This document shows, one piece after another, positions 48,860-57,613 of a stretch of 64,000 nt of DNA. Made by a program: the position numbers and the translations under genes. Positions within the stretch are counted from its first letter, which is position 1. Every line of letters starts with the position of its first letter. A model generated the notes under the pieces. It made no database searches, had not been told where the DNA came from, and saw only the letters and a list, made by a program, of their open reading frames with translations. This DNA comes from Mycobacterium sp. (lineage in GTDB: Bacteria; Actinomycetota; Actinomycetes; Mycobacteriales; Mycobacteriaceae): the NCBI RefSeq assembly GCF_002863225.1, contig NZ_PKEK01000049.1, positions 62,001 to 126,000 of the forward strand, read 5' to 3'.

Positions 48860-49261
48860 ATGGCTTTCCCGGCACTCAACCACATCGCGCTGACCGTCCG
48901 CGACATGGCCGTCAGCGGTCCCTGGTACCGCCAACTGTTCGGCGCCGATCCGGTGATCGACGAACACACGGCCGCCGGATTCCGGCACCAGGTGTGGATG
49001 CTCGACGGCGGCACCTTGCTCGGGCTGCACCAACACGAACACCCGGCGCCCGACGGACGCTTCAGCGAATTTCGCCTCGGACTCGACCATGTCGGCTTCG
49101 GCTGCGCCAGCCGGGCCGAACTCGAGACCTGGATGGACCGACTCGGCGAACTCCGCATCCAGCACGGGGGAATCGTCGACGCCCCCTACGGTTCCGGCTT
49201 GAGCTTCCGCGATCCCGACGGCATCGCGCTGGAGTTCTTCGCACTCCCGGAAGGTGAGTGA
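48860..49261 (+). CDS. VOC/glyoxalase-fold protein
   Basis: Protein of 133 residues made of two beta-alpha-beta-beta-beta modules. Putative metal ligands are His in LNHIALTV, His in LDHVGFG and Glu in GIALEFFAL. ATG at 48860 is six bases after GAAAGGAG; the GTG just before it is too close. Members include glyoxalases, dioxygenases and resistance proteins, so the reaction is open. Its stop overlaps the start of the MDR reductase, so the two are probably co-translated. Confidence 0.86.
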   Translation: MAFPALNHIALTVRDMAVSGPWYRQLFGADPVIDEHTAAGFRHQVWMLDGGTLLGLHQHEHPAPDGRFSEFRLGLDHVGFGCASRAELETWMDRLGELRIQHGGIVDAPYGSGLSFRDPDGIALEFFALPEGE

Positions 49262-50267
49262 CGTGCGCGCGGTCGTCATCACCAAGCACGGTCCCCCGTC
49301 GGTGCTCCAGGTGCAGGACCGGCCGGATCCGCCGCCGCCCGCGGCCGGTCAGGTGCGGATCGCGGTGCGCGCGTCGGGTGTGAACTTCGCCGACCACCTG
49401 GCGCGGGTCGGCCTGTATCCGGATGCGCCCAAGGTGCCGTGCGTCGTCGGCTACGAGGTTGCCGGGACCATCGAGGCGGTCGGTGACGGCGTCGACGCGG
49501 CGCGGGTGGGCCGGCGGGTGCTGGCCGGGACCCGCTTCGGCGGATACGCCGAAATTGTCAATGCTGACGCCAAAGACACTGTCCCACTGCCGGATTCGAT
49601 GAGCTTCGAGCAGGGCGCCGCGGTCCCGGTCAACTACGCGACCGCGTGGGCGGCGCTGCTCGGCTACGGCTCGCTGCGGGCCGGTGAACAGGTGCTGGTG
49701 CACGCCGCCGCCGGCGGCGTCGGCATCGCGGCGATCCAGCTGGCCAAGGCCTCCGGTGCGATCGTGCACGGCACCGCGTCGCCCGGCAAACACGCGCAGC
49801 TGGCCGCCCTGGGCATCGACAAAGCCATCGACTACCGCCGCGACGGCTGGTGGAACGGCCTCGGTCCGTACGACATGGTGCTCGACGGGCTGGGTGGTAC
49901 GTCGCTGAAGCGGTCGTTCGGGCTGCTGCGCCCGGGTGGACGCCTTGTGGCGTACGGCCTTTCGGCGCTGCAGCAGGGCGAGAAACGCTCGCTGCTGCGC
50001 GCGGCGCCGCAGGCGCTGGCGATGTTGCGCGGGCTCAGCCTGATCTCACAGATCAGCGACTCCAAGACCGTCGTCGGCATCAACATGCTGCGGCTGTGGG
50101 ACGACCGCGGCACGCTGGAACCCTGGATCGGACCGCTGTCGGCGGCACTGACCGACGGCACCGCGTCGCCGGTCGTGCACGCTGCGGTGCCCTTCGCCGA
50201 TGCGCCTGAGGCACACCGCATCCTGACCGCGCGCGAGAACGTCGGCAAGGTCGTCCTGGTGCCCTGA
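49254..50267 (+). CDS. Zinc-independent MDR oxidoreductase (quinone reductase/VAT-1 like)
   Basis: Protein of 337 residues. The N-terminal GroES-like domain has ASGVNFADHLARVGLYPDAP and CVVGYEVAGTIEAVG; the Rossmann part has VLVHAAAGGVGIAAIQLAKASG. The Cys/His zinc ligands of alcohol dehydrogenases are absent, which places it with NADPH:quinone/enoyl reductases. GTG at 49254 overlaps the VOC gene by eight bases; a GTG at 49263 is also possible. Together the pair suggests detoxification of a reactive carbonyl or quinone, which is inference. Confidence 0.88.
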   Translation: MSDVRAVVITKHGPPSVLQVQDRPDPPPPAAGQVRIAVRASGVNFADHLARVGLYPDAPKVPCVVGYEVAGTIEAVGDGVDAARVGRRVLAGTRFGGYAEIVNADAKDTVPLPDSMSFEQGAAVPVNYATAWAALLGYGSLRAGEQVLVHAAAGGVGIAAIQLAKASGAIVHGTASPGKHAQLAALGIDKAIDYRRDGWWNGLGPYDMVLDGLGGTSLKRSFGLLRPGGRLVAYGLSALQQGEKRSLLRAAPQALAMLRGLSLISQISDSKTVVGINMLRLWDDRGTLEPWIGPLSAALTDGTASPVVHAAVPFADAPEAHRILTARENVGKVVLVP

Positions 50268-50276
50268 AACCTGGGG

Positions 50277-51068
50277 TCACGAAACCGGCTGGGACAGCAC
50301 GGCGACCACCTGCTGCAACGGGTCCGGGGTCGTTGACACTTCACCCGCATACGGTTGTGCCAGTTGGAGGATCAGCGCGAGGTTGGTGGCGACGATGACG
50401 GCGACGATCGCCACCATCGGGTAATGCAGGATCGGATTCTCGACGCCGTAGACGATCGCGATGCCGAGGACCATCGTGCTTGTCAGGAAGATGACAAACC
50501 AGAGCGACCACGGCACTCCGGCGTCTTCGCGGGCGGTGAGCAGTCGCACGGTGCGCGCCTGGCTGATCTTGTCGAGGTTGGAGAACGACGTCGAGAGCAG
50601 GGTCTTCTGGGCGTCGGTCTTCGTGGCTATCCCGTCGTAGGCCTTGCCGAGACGCGTCAGGGCGGCGTCGGTGTCCGTCGAACGTCCACTCTCGGCGTGG
50701 GGCCACTCGGCAATCGCGGCCCGTTCGTAGGCCAGCAGACTCTGCCGGATGCGGTCTCGGTCGGGCGCATCGAACACGCCCGCGTCCCTTGCCATTTGCA
50801 CTGCCGCAGCGCCTTCAGCGCGTGCGTAGCCATCTGCGACGTTGTTCTGTCCCCACAGCGAGTTGACGACGAATCCGATGAAGAACGCGTAGAAGAACCC
50901 GATGAAGCCGTACAGGAACTTGGTTCCTTCGTTGTGCGCGTCACCCTTGAGCGACGGGAAGCGCCGGCGGACGTACCGCTGAACCGACGCCGCTCCGCCC
51001 GCGATGACCACGATGAGGCCGACAAGCAATGCCCCGGAAGGGATATGGCTCACCATCCACGAACTCAT
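50277..51068 (-). CDS. DUF4239 membrane protein
   Basis: Protein of 263 residues with an N-terminal helix (about 8-27), a second at about 50-70 (LYGFIGFFYAFFIGFVVNSLWG), and two at the C-terminal third (about 190-210 and 215-237). Between them is a soluble helical part, rich in Asp, Arg and Ala. This is the bestrophin-like DUF4239 layout. ATG at 51068 follows GAGGGAGAG, so it is preferred to a start 11 codons upstream. Function unknown; a channel is conceivable. It converges on the MDR gene. Confidence 0.82.
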   Translation of the reverse strand: MSSWMVSHIPSGALLVGLIVVIAGGAASVQRYVRRRFPSLKGDAHNEGTKFLYGFIGFFYAFFIGFVVNSLWGQNNVADGYARAEGAAAVQMARDAGVFDAPDRDRIRQSLLAYERAAIAEWPHAESGRSTDTDAALTRLGKAYDGIATKTDAQKTLLSTSFSNLDKISQARTVRLLTAREDAGVPWSLWFVIFLTSTMVLGIAIVYGVENPILHYPMVAIVAVIVATNLALILQLAQPYAGEVSTTPDPLQQVVAVLSQPVS

Positions 51069-51174
51069 GAGCAGCTCTCCCTCGAACGGTTCGGCGGCCA
51101 ACCGAATGTGCGCCGTTCGACTCTAGGTCGTGCTGGTCACCCGGCGTCGGCGAACGCCACCATCCCCCGGCGCG

Positions 51175-51462
51175 CTACTCAGAATCGAGGCGCTGGGCCA
51201 CCCGGGCCAGTGCCTCGTCGATGACCTCGACTTTCTCGCCGCGACGCTCGTTGGCCGGCTGTGCCGCACCGCGAGATCCCTCGGCCGCTACGCGGACCGC
51301 GCCTTGGCGCCGCAGCAGGCTGAAGTTCTTCTCGCGCGCGGTCCTGAGCCGGTGTTGCAAATCCTTCAGCTGCTGTTCGTCCATCCGGTCGAGAGCGTCG
51401 GGATGGCTCTCGTCGATCAAAGAACTTTCCTGCGGGGTCAGATTCACGTGGTGGTTGCTCAC
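51175..51462 (-). CDS. Conserved small charged protein
   Basis: Protein of 95 residues if started at the GTG at 51462 (VSNHHVNLTPQES); a longer frame to 51540 gives an unlikely Gly/Ala-rich leader. The product is helical and highly charged: ESHPDALDRMDEQQLKDLQHRLRTAREKN, then LLRRQGAVRVAAEGSRGAAQPANERRGEKVEVIDEALARV. I recognise the pattern as a conserved actinobacterial hypothetical protein, possibly nucleic-acid associated, but no function is known. Confidence 0.72.
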   Translation of the reverse strand: MSNHHVNLTPQESSLIDESHPDALDRMDEQQLKDLQHRLRTAREKNFSLLRRQGAVRVAAEGSRGAAQPANERRGEKVEVIDEALARVAQRLDSE

Positions 51463-51582
51463 CGTAGATTCATAGCCTGCGCCGACCCCACCGGCCCCGG
51501 CGCACGCTGAACCGTCACGCAGGGGCCATCTCGGGTTCACGTGGCCCGCCCGAATGACGGCCCGGCACCGCCGACGGCAAGG

Positions 51583-51978
51583 ATGGACATCGTGACGCTA
51601 CGAGAATCGGTGCTCGGCGCCTGGGAATTGGTGTCCTTCGTTGCCCGGAACACCGCCACCGGAGAGGATCGTCAACCGCTCGGCAGCGCGCCGCGCGGCT
51701 TGATCCTCTACACCGCCGACGGTCATATGTCGGCTCAGCTCGCCGACTCGGAGATGAACGGCTTCATCTCCTACGGTGGACGATTCTCGGTCGACGAGGA
51801 GACCTCGACGCTGCATCACGAAGTCACCATCTCGATGATGCCGGAGCTGTTGGCGCAGCCGCAGTTTCGCCACGCCGAGGTCGACGGCGACAGACTCACC
51901 CTGTCGGCCAGCCGCACCGACGACGCCGGCGTGACGACGCACAGCCGGCTGCGCTGGCAGCGCCCGTCGCCGCGTTAG
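51583..51978 (+). CDS. Lipocalin-like domain protein
   Basis: Protein of 131 residues if started at the ATG at 51583; GTG at 51541 or GTG at 51592 are alternatives. The sequence LRESVLGAWELVSFVARNTATGE followed by GLILYTADGHMSAQLAD and EVTISMMPELLAQPQFRH is the pattern of the small lipocalin-like family (PF13924 type). It is expected to bind a hydrophobic ligand or act in polyketide-like chemistry. It converges on the thioesterase gene with a four-base overlap. Confidence 0.78.
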   Translation: MDIVTLRESVLGAWELVSFVARNTATGEDRQPLGSAPRGLILYTADGHMSAQLADSEMNGFISYGGRFSVDEETSTLHHEVTISMMPELLAQPQFRHAEVDGDRLTLSASRTDDAGVTTHSRLRWQRPSPR

Positions 51979-52775
51979 TCGCTCGCCCCGAGGAAGTGCG
52001 GATTGGCCGCGGCCGTCGTCACGCCGGTGCCGATCGGCCCGCGGGCGTCGAACAGGCTGGCGCTGCCCGTCGCGATTCCGGCGTCGCTGTAGTGCGTCAA
52101 CGCCGCCAGCCCGATGAACGGGCCGTCGGGCAGCCGGCACAGCGTCAACGTGTAATCGGCGTTGATGAATCCCAGCCCCGCCTCGGAGAAACCGGTCATG
52201 GATGCGGTCACGTCGACCGCCATCGCCACCACCACGAAGGGCGACGGTTCCTCGTCGTCGACCAACGGATGGATGTGCCGAATCCATGCGTAGCGCGGGC
52301 CCATCCACTGCCAGGGATTGGCGCTGTCGTCTGAGTCGCGGCCATACGGCTTGATGAAAAGCGGTGCAGCATCGTCGAATTCCGCGGGCTCCGCGGGCAC
52401 CGGCGGCATGGTGATCTGCGTCGTCCACGGGAGCACCGCGGGCTGGGCACTACGGCGAAGGAACAGTGTCGAGGCGCGGGCGACCACCTCTCCGTGCTGT
52501 GTCATGGTCGCGTCGATCGACTGATTTCGCCGACCGGTTCGGAGCACGTGCGAGCGGACCTCGACGGGCTCGGCGGCCACCCGGCGCAGGATGTCGACGG
52601 TGAAGCGGGCCGGCACCAAGTCCGGATCGGCTCGCTTGGACTCGACGCTTCTGGCCAACAACCCGCCCACCACATGCCCGCCCAGGGTTGGGCCCCACCC
52701 GCCGTGGGCGATCGGGTTGGGAACGAAGGAGTCGTGGTCGGACGTAAAGAAGGGGGTCGGCGCGAGGGAAGGCAT
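51975..52775 (-). CDS. TesB-like acyl-CoA thioesterase (double hotdog)
   Basis: Protein of 266 residues consisting of two hotdog repeats. The N-terminal half has GGWGPTLGGHVVGGLLARSVES and ARFTVDILRRVAAEPVEVRS, which match the acyl-CoA thioesterase/4HBT_3 pattern; the second half has ADYTLTLCRLPDGPFIGLAALTHYSDAGIATGSASLFDARGPIGTG. The conserved GxGxSLFDxxGxxG-type end is clear. The likely substrate is a medium or long acyl-CoA. The gene follows tRNA-Val by about 20 bases on the same strand. Confidence 0.87.
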   Translation of the reverse strand: MPSLAPTPFFTSDHDSFVPNPIAHGGWGPTLGGHVVGGLLARSVESKRADPDLVPARFTVDILRRVAAEPVEVRSHVLRTGRRNQSIDATMTQHGEVVARASTLFLRRSAQPAVLPWTTQITMPPVPAEPAEFDDAAPLFIKPYGRDSDDSANPWQWMGPRYAWIRHIHPLVDDEEPSPFVVVAMAVDVTASMTGFSEAGLGFINADYTLTLCRLPDGPFIGLAALTHYSDAGIATGSASLFDARGPIGTGVTTAAANPHFLGASD

Positions 52776-52794
52776 GACGACGTTCTCCTCACGT

Positions 52795-52869
52795 TGGTGG
52801 GCGCGGACGGTATCGAACCGCCGACCGCTGGTGTGTAAAACCAGAGCTCTACCACTGAGCTACGCGCCC
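52795..52869 (-). tRNA. tRNA-Val (anticodon UAC)
   Basis: Cloverleaf on the minus strand: acceptor GGGCGCG pairs with CGCGCCC, D arm GCTC-AGTGGTA-GAGC, anticodon arm CTGGT-TTTACAC-ACCAG with UAC reading GUA, and T arm GGCGG-TTCGATA-CCGTC. Discriminator A is followed by an encoded CCA. Upstream of the thioesterase gene and downstream of ahpE. Confidence 0.95.
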
Positions 52870-52925
52870 GTGCCGGGCAAAGATACCGTTCTGACCACTT
52901 GGCGCCCAAACCGCCGGAAAAACGC

Positions 52926-53387
52926 TCAGGCGTTCAGCGCCGCCAGCGCGTCGACCCACAGCCGCTGGTCACGAGCCTCACCGGGCTGCTTCATCTCGGC
53001 GAACCGGACCGTCCCGGACCGGTCGATGACGAAGGTGCCGCGGTTGGACACCCCGGCATCGTCGTTGAAGACGCCGTAGGCCTGACTGACCGCCCCGTGC
53101 GGCCAGAAATCCGACAGCACCGGGAACAGGAAGCCACTCTGATTGGCCCACACCTTGTGGGTGGGCGCCGGACCGACCGAGATCGCCAGCACAGCGCGGG
53201 CGTCGTTCTCGAAGTCGGGTAGATGATCGCGGATCTGGTCGAGTTCGCCTTGACAGATGCCGGTGAAGGCCAGCGGGAAAAAGACCAGCAGCACGTCTTT
53301 GACGCCGCGAAAGTCGCTGAGCGTGACCGGCTGCCGGTTCTGGTCGTGCAGCGTGAAGTCCGGCGCGGTGCTGCCGGCCGCCAGCAT
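52926..53387 (-). CDS. ahpE: One-Cys peroxiredoxin AhpE
   Basis: Peroxiredoxin of 153 residues that reduces peroxides and peroxynitrite. The peroxidatic Cys45 lies in FFPLAFTGICQGEL; no resolving Cys is seen, as in the M. tuberculosis enzyme. The following Arg of the active site is in VSNRGTFVIDRSG. ATG at 53387 shares one base with the stop of the DUF3052 gene, so they are co-translated. A longer frame upstream is only an antisense or out-of-frame reading. Confidence 0.95.
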   Translation of the reverse strand: MLAAGSTAPDFTLHDQNRQPVTLSDFRGVKDVLLVFFPLAFTGICQGELDQIRDHLPDFENDARAVLAISVGPAPTHKVWANQSGFLFPVLSDFWPHGAVSQAYGVFNDDAGVSNRGTFVIDRSGTVRFAEMKQPGEARDQRLWVDALAALNA

Positions 53388-53812
53388 CAGCGCCGCCCGG
53401 CTGCTTTCGACTTCGGTTGCACCAAGCGGCTCGCGGCCCAGTCGCCGAGGTTGACCGACGAGGTCGGCATCAGGCCGGCGGTCGGGGCGGACTCCGCGAT
53501 TTCGGCGGGCTGCACGTGGCCGGGCTTGCCGGTCTTGGGCGTCAGCACCCAGATCACTCCGTCGTCGGCCAGTGCGGCGATGGCGTCCATCAACGTGTCG
53601 ACCAGGTCGCCGTCGTCGTCGCGCCACCACAGCAACACGACGTCGACAACCTCATCGGTGTCCTCGTCGAGTAACTCGCCGCCGCAGCCATCTTCGACAT
53701 CGGCGCGGATGTCGTCGTCGACGTCCTCGTCCCAACCCCACTCCTGGACAGCCTGCCCTGATTGAATGCCCAGCTTGCTGGCAAAGCTCGGGGCGTCATC
53801 CGCGGCCACCAA
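53387..53812 (-). CDS. DUF3052 acidic protein, Rv2239c-like
   Basis: Protein of 141 residues with an acidic N-terminal third (EWGWDEDVDDDIRADVEDGCGG) and a core DVVLLWWRDDDGDLVDTLMDAIAALADDGVIWVLTPK, which is the DUF3052 signature. The start is TTG at 53812, placed seven bases after a perfect AAGGAGG (53820-53826); GTG one codon later is possible. Function is unknown. In actinobacteria it is regularly linked to ahpE and aceE. Confidence 0.87.
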   Translation of the reverse strand: MVAADDAPSFASKLGIQSGQAVQEWGWDEDVDDDIRADVEDGCGGELLDEDTDEVVDVVLLWWRDDDGDLVDTLMDAIAALADDGVIWVLTPKTGKPGHVQPAEIAESAPTAGLMPTSSVNLGDWAASRLVQPKSKAAGRR

Positions 53813-53907
53813 CGTGCGACCTCCTTGTCAAATTCGAGCGAGCGTCAAAGTACGCCGCGCGATGCGATTTATCGTCGCATAGCACGAAGCGTTGCACATC
53901 AGTCGAG

Positions 53908-54531
53908 TCAAAGGGACGCCCGGCAGCGCTTGACCGCCGCGGTCTTGGCGTCGTTGAGACGATTGACGCGCTGGTTGAATTGGTCGGTCCCGAAATGCGA
54001 CCGGATCGCGTTGGCGACGTCGCGGGCCGCGTCGTTGTATGAGTTCAGGGCCTCACGAAGCTGCTGGGACAGCGGACCGTTGCTGTCGCCCTCGACCGTG
54101 TCGGCGCTGCGCGTCAGCGCGTCGATCGCGGGTTGCTCGGCACCGGAGGTATCCCCGCCGCGGTTGTAGGCCGCGACGAAGTCGTTGACCCGGTCGACAG
54201 CCTCTTTGCTACTGGTGACGAAACCCTCGCACACCTTGACGACGGCCTGGGTGGTCAGCGACTGCTGATGCCGCGACTCCCTGATGCTGGAGGTGACCGC
54301 TGAGGCCGACACCGACGCCGACACCGATGCCCGGTAAGCCGGTGCGATCGCGACGTCCGCGCCCGGGGAGCCGTCCGTGACGGTGGTGCACCCGACGACG
54401 GCGATCAGGACCGCGGCGACACATCCCGCCGCCCGCGCAGCAGCGGGCCATCCGGGCCAGCCGAGCCATCCGATCCGCACAGGTTCTGACGTTACCGGGT
54501 GCGGTCGACGGGTGTCGTCTGCCGCCGTCAT
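53908..54531 (-). CDS. Probable lipoprotein, Rv2240c-like
   Basis: Protein of 207 residues. After a basic/Trp-rich N-terminus comes a hydrophobic stretch ending in LIAVVGC, a good lipobox with Cys48. The start may therefore be later than the ATG at 54531, for example the GTG at VTSEPV. The mature part is Ser/Ala-rich then helical ([15 protein letters not shown] to [24 protein letters not shown]), with two Cys that may pair. Function unknown. It is divergent from aceE, 170 bases away. Confidence 0.8.
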   Translation of the reverse strand: MTAADDTRRPHPVTSEPVRIGWLGWPGWPAAARAAGCVAAVLIAVVGCTTVTDGSPGADVAIAPAYRASVSASVSASAVTSSIRESRHQQSLTTQAVVKVCEGFVTSSKEAVDRVNDFVAAYNRGGDTSGAEQPAIDALTRSADTVEGDSNGPLSQQLREALNSYNDAARDVANAIRSHFGTDQFNQRVNRLNDAKTAAVKRCRASL

Positions 54532-54701
54532 CGGGGCGTCCGGTACCCGCTTGGCCAGGCACTGCGCGGCGCGTCACCGGGTGCGGCACGATAGGTGGTG
54601 ACCCCCACAGGGGTCGCAGCACCCAGACACAACCGAAGACGTCAATCCGCGACGGCTCGATCAGCCACAAGCCGGTCAGCCGCCTACAAAGGAGTAGTGC
54701 G

Positions 54702-57494
54702 TTGACCACCGAGTTCGTCCGCCACGATCTGGCGAAGAATCCAACCGGCACAAGCGAACCCGATCGCGTACGGGTGATCCGCGAGGGCGTCGCGTCGTAT
54801 CTGCCCGACATCGATCCCGAGGAGACCAGCGAGTGGCTGGAATCCTTCGACGCACTGTTGGAGCGCCAGGGCCCGGCACGCGCGCGCTACCTGATGCTGC
54901 GACTGCTGGAGCGGGCCGGCGAGCAGCGGGTGGCCCTGCCGTCGCTGACGTCGACCGATTACGTCAACACGATCCCGACCGAGCTGGAACCGTGGTTCCC
55001 GGGCGACGAGGACGTCGAGCGTCGCTTCCGGGCCTGGATCCGGTGGAACGCCGCGATCATGGTGCACCGCGCCCAGCGTCCGGGAGTCGGTGTGGGCGGC
55101 CATATTTCGACGTACGCATCGTCGGCGGCGCTCTACGAGGTCGGGTTCAACCACTTCTTCCGGGGCAAGGCGCATCCCGGTGGCGGCGACCAGGTCTTCA
55201 TTCAGGGTCACGCCTCCCCCGGCATCTACGCCCGGGCGTTCCTCGAGGGCCGGCTCAGCGCCGACCAGCTCGACGGCTTCCGGCAGGAACACAGTCATCC
55301 CGGCGGCGGGCTGCCGTCCTATCCGCACCCGCGCCTGATGCCCGACTTCTGGGAGTTCCCGACGGTGTCGATGGGCCTGGGCCCGATGAACGCCATCTAT
55401 CAGGCCCGGTTCAACCACTACCTGCATGACCGCGGCATCAAGGACACCTCCGATCAGCATGTGTGGGCGTTCCTCGGCGATGGCGAGATGGACGAGCCGG
55501 AGAGCCGCGGGCTGATCCAGGTGGCCGCCAACGAGGCTTTGGACAACCTGACCTTCGTGATCAACTGCAACCTGCAGCGGCTCGACGGGCCGGTGCGGGG
55601 CAACGGCAAGATCATCCAGGAGCTGGAGTCGTTCTTCCGCGGCGCCGGCTGGAACGTCATCAAGGTGGTGTGGGGCCGCGAGTGGGATGCGCTGCTGCAC
55701 GCCGACCGCGACGGCGCGCTGGTGAACCTGATGAACACCACGCCCGACGGTGACTACCAGACCTACAAGGCCAACGACGGCGCCTACGTCCGCGACCACT
55801 TCTTCGGCCGTGACCCACGCACCAAGGCGCTGGTCGAACCGATGTCCGACGCCGAAATCTGGAACCTCAAACGCGGTGGCCACGACTACCGCAAGGTCTA
55901 CGCCGCCTACCGGGCCGCCGTCGACCACCACGGCCAGCCGACGGTGATCCTGGCCAAGACCATCAAGGGCTATTCGCTGGGCGCCCACTTCCAGGGCCGC
56001 AACGCCACCCACCAGATGAAAAAGCTTGCGCTGCAAGACCTCAAGGACTTTCGCGACGCGATTCGCATCCCGATCAGCGACGAGCAACTCGATCAGGACC
56101 CCTACCTGCCGCCGTACTACCACCCCGGCGCCGAAGCCCCGGAGATCCGCTACCTGCTCGAGCGCAGGCACGCGCTGGGCGGTTTCGTGCCCGAGCGCCG
56201 CACCAAGACCAAGACCCTGCGGCTGCCTGGACGCGACATCTACGCACCGCTGAAAAAGGGGTCGGGCCACCAGGAAGTCGCCACCACCATGGCGACGGTC
56301 CGTACGTTCAAAGAACTGTTGCGCGACAAGGAGATCGGGCCGCGCATCGTCCCGATCATCCCCGACGAAGCCCGCACGTTCGGGATGGACTCGTGGTTCC
56401 CGTCGCTGAAGATCTACAACCGCAACGGCCAGCTGTACACCGCCGTCGACGCCGAACTCATGCTGGCCTACAAGGAAAGTGAACGAGGCCAGATCCTGCA
56501 CGAGGGCATCAACGAAGCCGGCTCGGTCGCGTCGTTCACCGCCGCCGGCACGTCGTACGCGACGCACAACGAGCCGATGATCCCGATCTACATCTTCTAC
56601 TCGATGTTCGGTTTCCAGCGCACCGGCGACGGGCTGTGGGCGGCCGCCGACCAGATGACCCGCGGATTCCTGTTGGGCGCCACCGCCGGCCGCACCACCC
56701 TGACCGGCGAGGGCCTGCAGCATGCCGACGGGCAGTCGCTGCTGCTGGCCGCCACCAACCCCGCGGTGCTGTCGTATGACCCGGCATTCGCCTTCGAGAT
56801 CGCGCACATCATCGAGGGCGGGCTCGCCCGCATGTACGGCGAGCGCGCGGAGAACGTCTTCTATTACCTGACCATCTACAACGAGCCCTACGTGCAGCCG
56901 CCGGAGCCGGAGCACTTCGACCCCGACGGGGTGCTGCGTGGCATCTACCGGTATCAGCCGGCCGCCGAAAGCCGGACCAACGCAGCCAACATCCTGGCCT
57001 CGGGCGTCGCAATGCCCGAGACGCTGCGGGCCGCCGAGCTGCTGGCCGCCGACTGGGATGTGGCGGCGGACGTGTGGTCGGTGACCAGCTGGAGTGAGCT
57101 CAATCGCGACGGCGTCGCGATCCAGAAGGAGCGACTCCGGCACCCGGACCGGCCCGCCGGCGAGGCGTACGTGACCCGGGCGCTGGCCAAAGCGACCGGA
57201 CCGTTCATCGCTGTCTCGGACTGGATGCGCGCCGTGCCCGAGCAGATCAGGCCGTGGGTTCCGGGAACCTACGTCACGCTGGGCACCGACGGCTTCGGCT
57301 TCTCCGACACCAGGCCGGCGGCCCGCCGGTACTTCAACACCGACGCCGAGTCCCAGGTCGTCGCGGTGCTGGAGGCGCTCGCCCGCGACGGCGAGATCGA
57401 TCCATCGGTGCCGGTCGCAGCCGCGCGTCAGTACCGAATCGACGACGTCCAGGCCGCGCCGGCGCAGACGTCGGACCCCGGCCCAGGCGCCTGA
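54702..57494 (+). CDS. aceE: Pyruvate dehydrogenase E1 component (homodimeric)
   Basis: Thiamine-diphosphate enzyme of 930 residues that decarboxylates pyruvate and acetylates the lipoyl groups of DlaT (encoded at 13.8 kb). The ThDP motif runs from [14 protein letters not shown] to [34 protein letters not shown] and [18 protein letters not shown] are typical of the single-chain E1. The C-terminal transketolase domains end in [19 protein letters not shown] at 54702 follows AAGGAG (54692-54697 region). It ends just before the mabR regulatory repeats, so supply of acetyl-CoA and its use in FAS-II are adjacent. Confidence 0.96.
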   Translation: MTTEFVRHDLAKNPTGTSEPDRVRVIREGVASYLPDIDPEETSEWLESFDALLERQGPARARYLMLRLLERAGEQRVALPSLTSTDYVNTIPTELEPWFPGDEDVERRFRAWIRWNAAIMVHRAQRPGVGVGGHISTYASSAALYEVGFNHFFRGKAHPGGGDQVFIQGHASPGIYARAFLEGRLSADQLDGFRQEHSHPGGGLPSYPHPRLMPDFWEFPTVSMGLGPMNAIYQARFNHYLHDRGIKDTSDQHVWAFLGDGEMDEPESRGLIQVAANEALDNLTFVINCNLQRLDGPVRGNGKIIQELESFFRGAGWNVIKVVWGREWDALLHADRDGALVNLMNTTPDGDYQTYKANDGAYVRDHFFGRDPRTKALVEPMSDAEIWNLKRGGHDYRKVYAAYRAAVDHHGQPTVILAKTIKGYSLGAHFQGRNATHQMKKLALQDLKDFRDAIRIPISDEQLDQDPYLPPYYHPGAEAPEIRYLLERRHALGGFVPERRTKTKTLRLPGRDIYAPLKKGSGHQEVATTMATVRTFKELLRDKEIGPRIVPIIPDEARTFGMDSWFPSLKIYNRNGQLYTAVDAELMLAYKESERGQILHEGINEAGSVASFTAAGTSYATHNEPMIPIYIFYSMFGFQRTGDGLWAAADQMTRGFLLGATAGRTTLTGEGLQHADGQSLLLAATNPAVLSYDPAFAFEIAHIIEGGLARMYGERAENVFYYLTIYNEPYVQPPEPEHFDPDGVLRGIYRYQPAAESRTNAANILASGVAMPETLRAAELLAADWDVAADVWSVTSWSELNRDGVAIQKERLRHPDRPAGEAYVTRALAKATGPFIAVSDWMRAVPEQIRPWVPGTYVTLGTDGFGFSDTRPAARRYFNTDAESQVVAVLEALARDGEIDPSVPVAAARQYRIDDVQAAPAQTSDPGPGA

Positions 57495-57508
57495 GCAGCT
57501 TCGGCTCG

Positions 57509-57562
57509 AACGTGAAGCTGGGCTCACGTTGAACCGCGAACGTGAAGGTGACGTCACGTTCG
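57509..57562. promoter_or_regulatory. Tandem inverted repeats upstream of mabR
   Basis: Two dyads share the same arms and spacing: AACGTGA-n8-TCACGTT at 57509-57530 and CGAACGTGA-n8-TCACGTTCG at 57537-57562. Their centres are 30 bases apart, about three DNA turns, so they lie on one face. They sit between the aceE stop and the mabR start. Operators or tandem RNA hairpins are both possible. Confidence 0.6.
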
Positions 57563-57613
57563 TCGGCCGCTGAATTGGCGGGATCTTCCATAAAACGGGG
57601 GTAGCTTTTAGGA

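Noticed and set aside
53862..53880. ATGCGA-n7-TCGCAT inverted repeat upstream of the DUF3052 gene
   Set aside because: Arms are only six bases and no promoter match is aligned with it; chance is likely in G+C-rich DNA.
54684..57557. 957-codon open frame antisense to aceE
   Set aside because: Its codons mirror the third-position G+C of aceE on the other strand; the product is low-complexity Val/Arg/Gly/Asp-rich with no fold motif.
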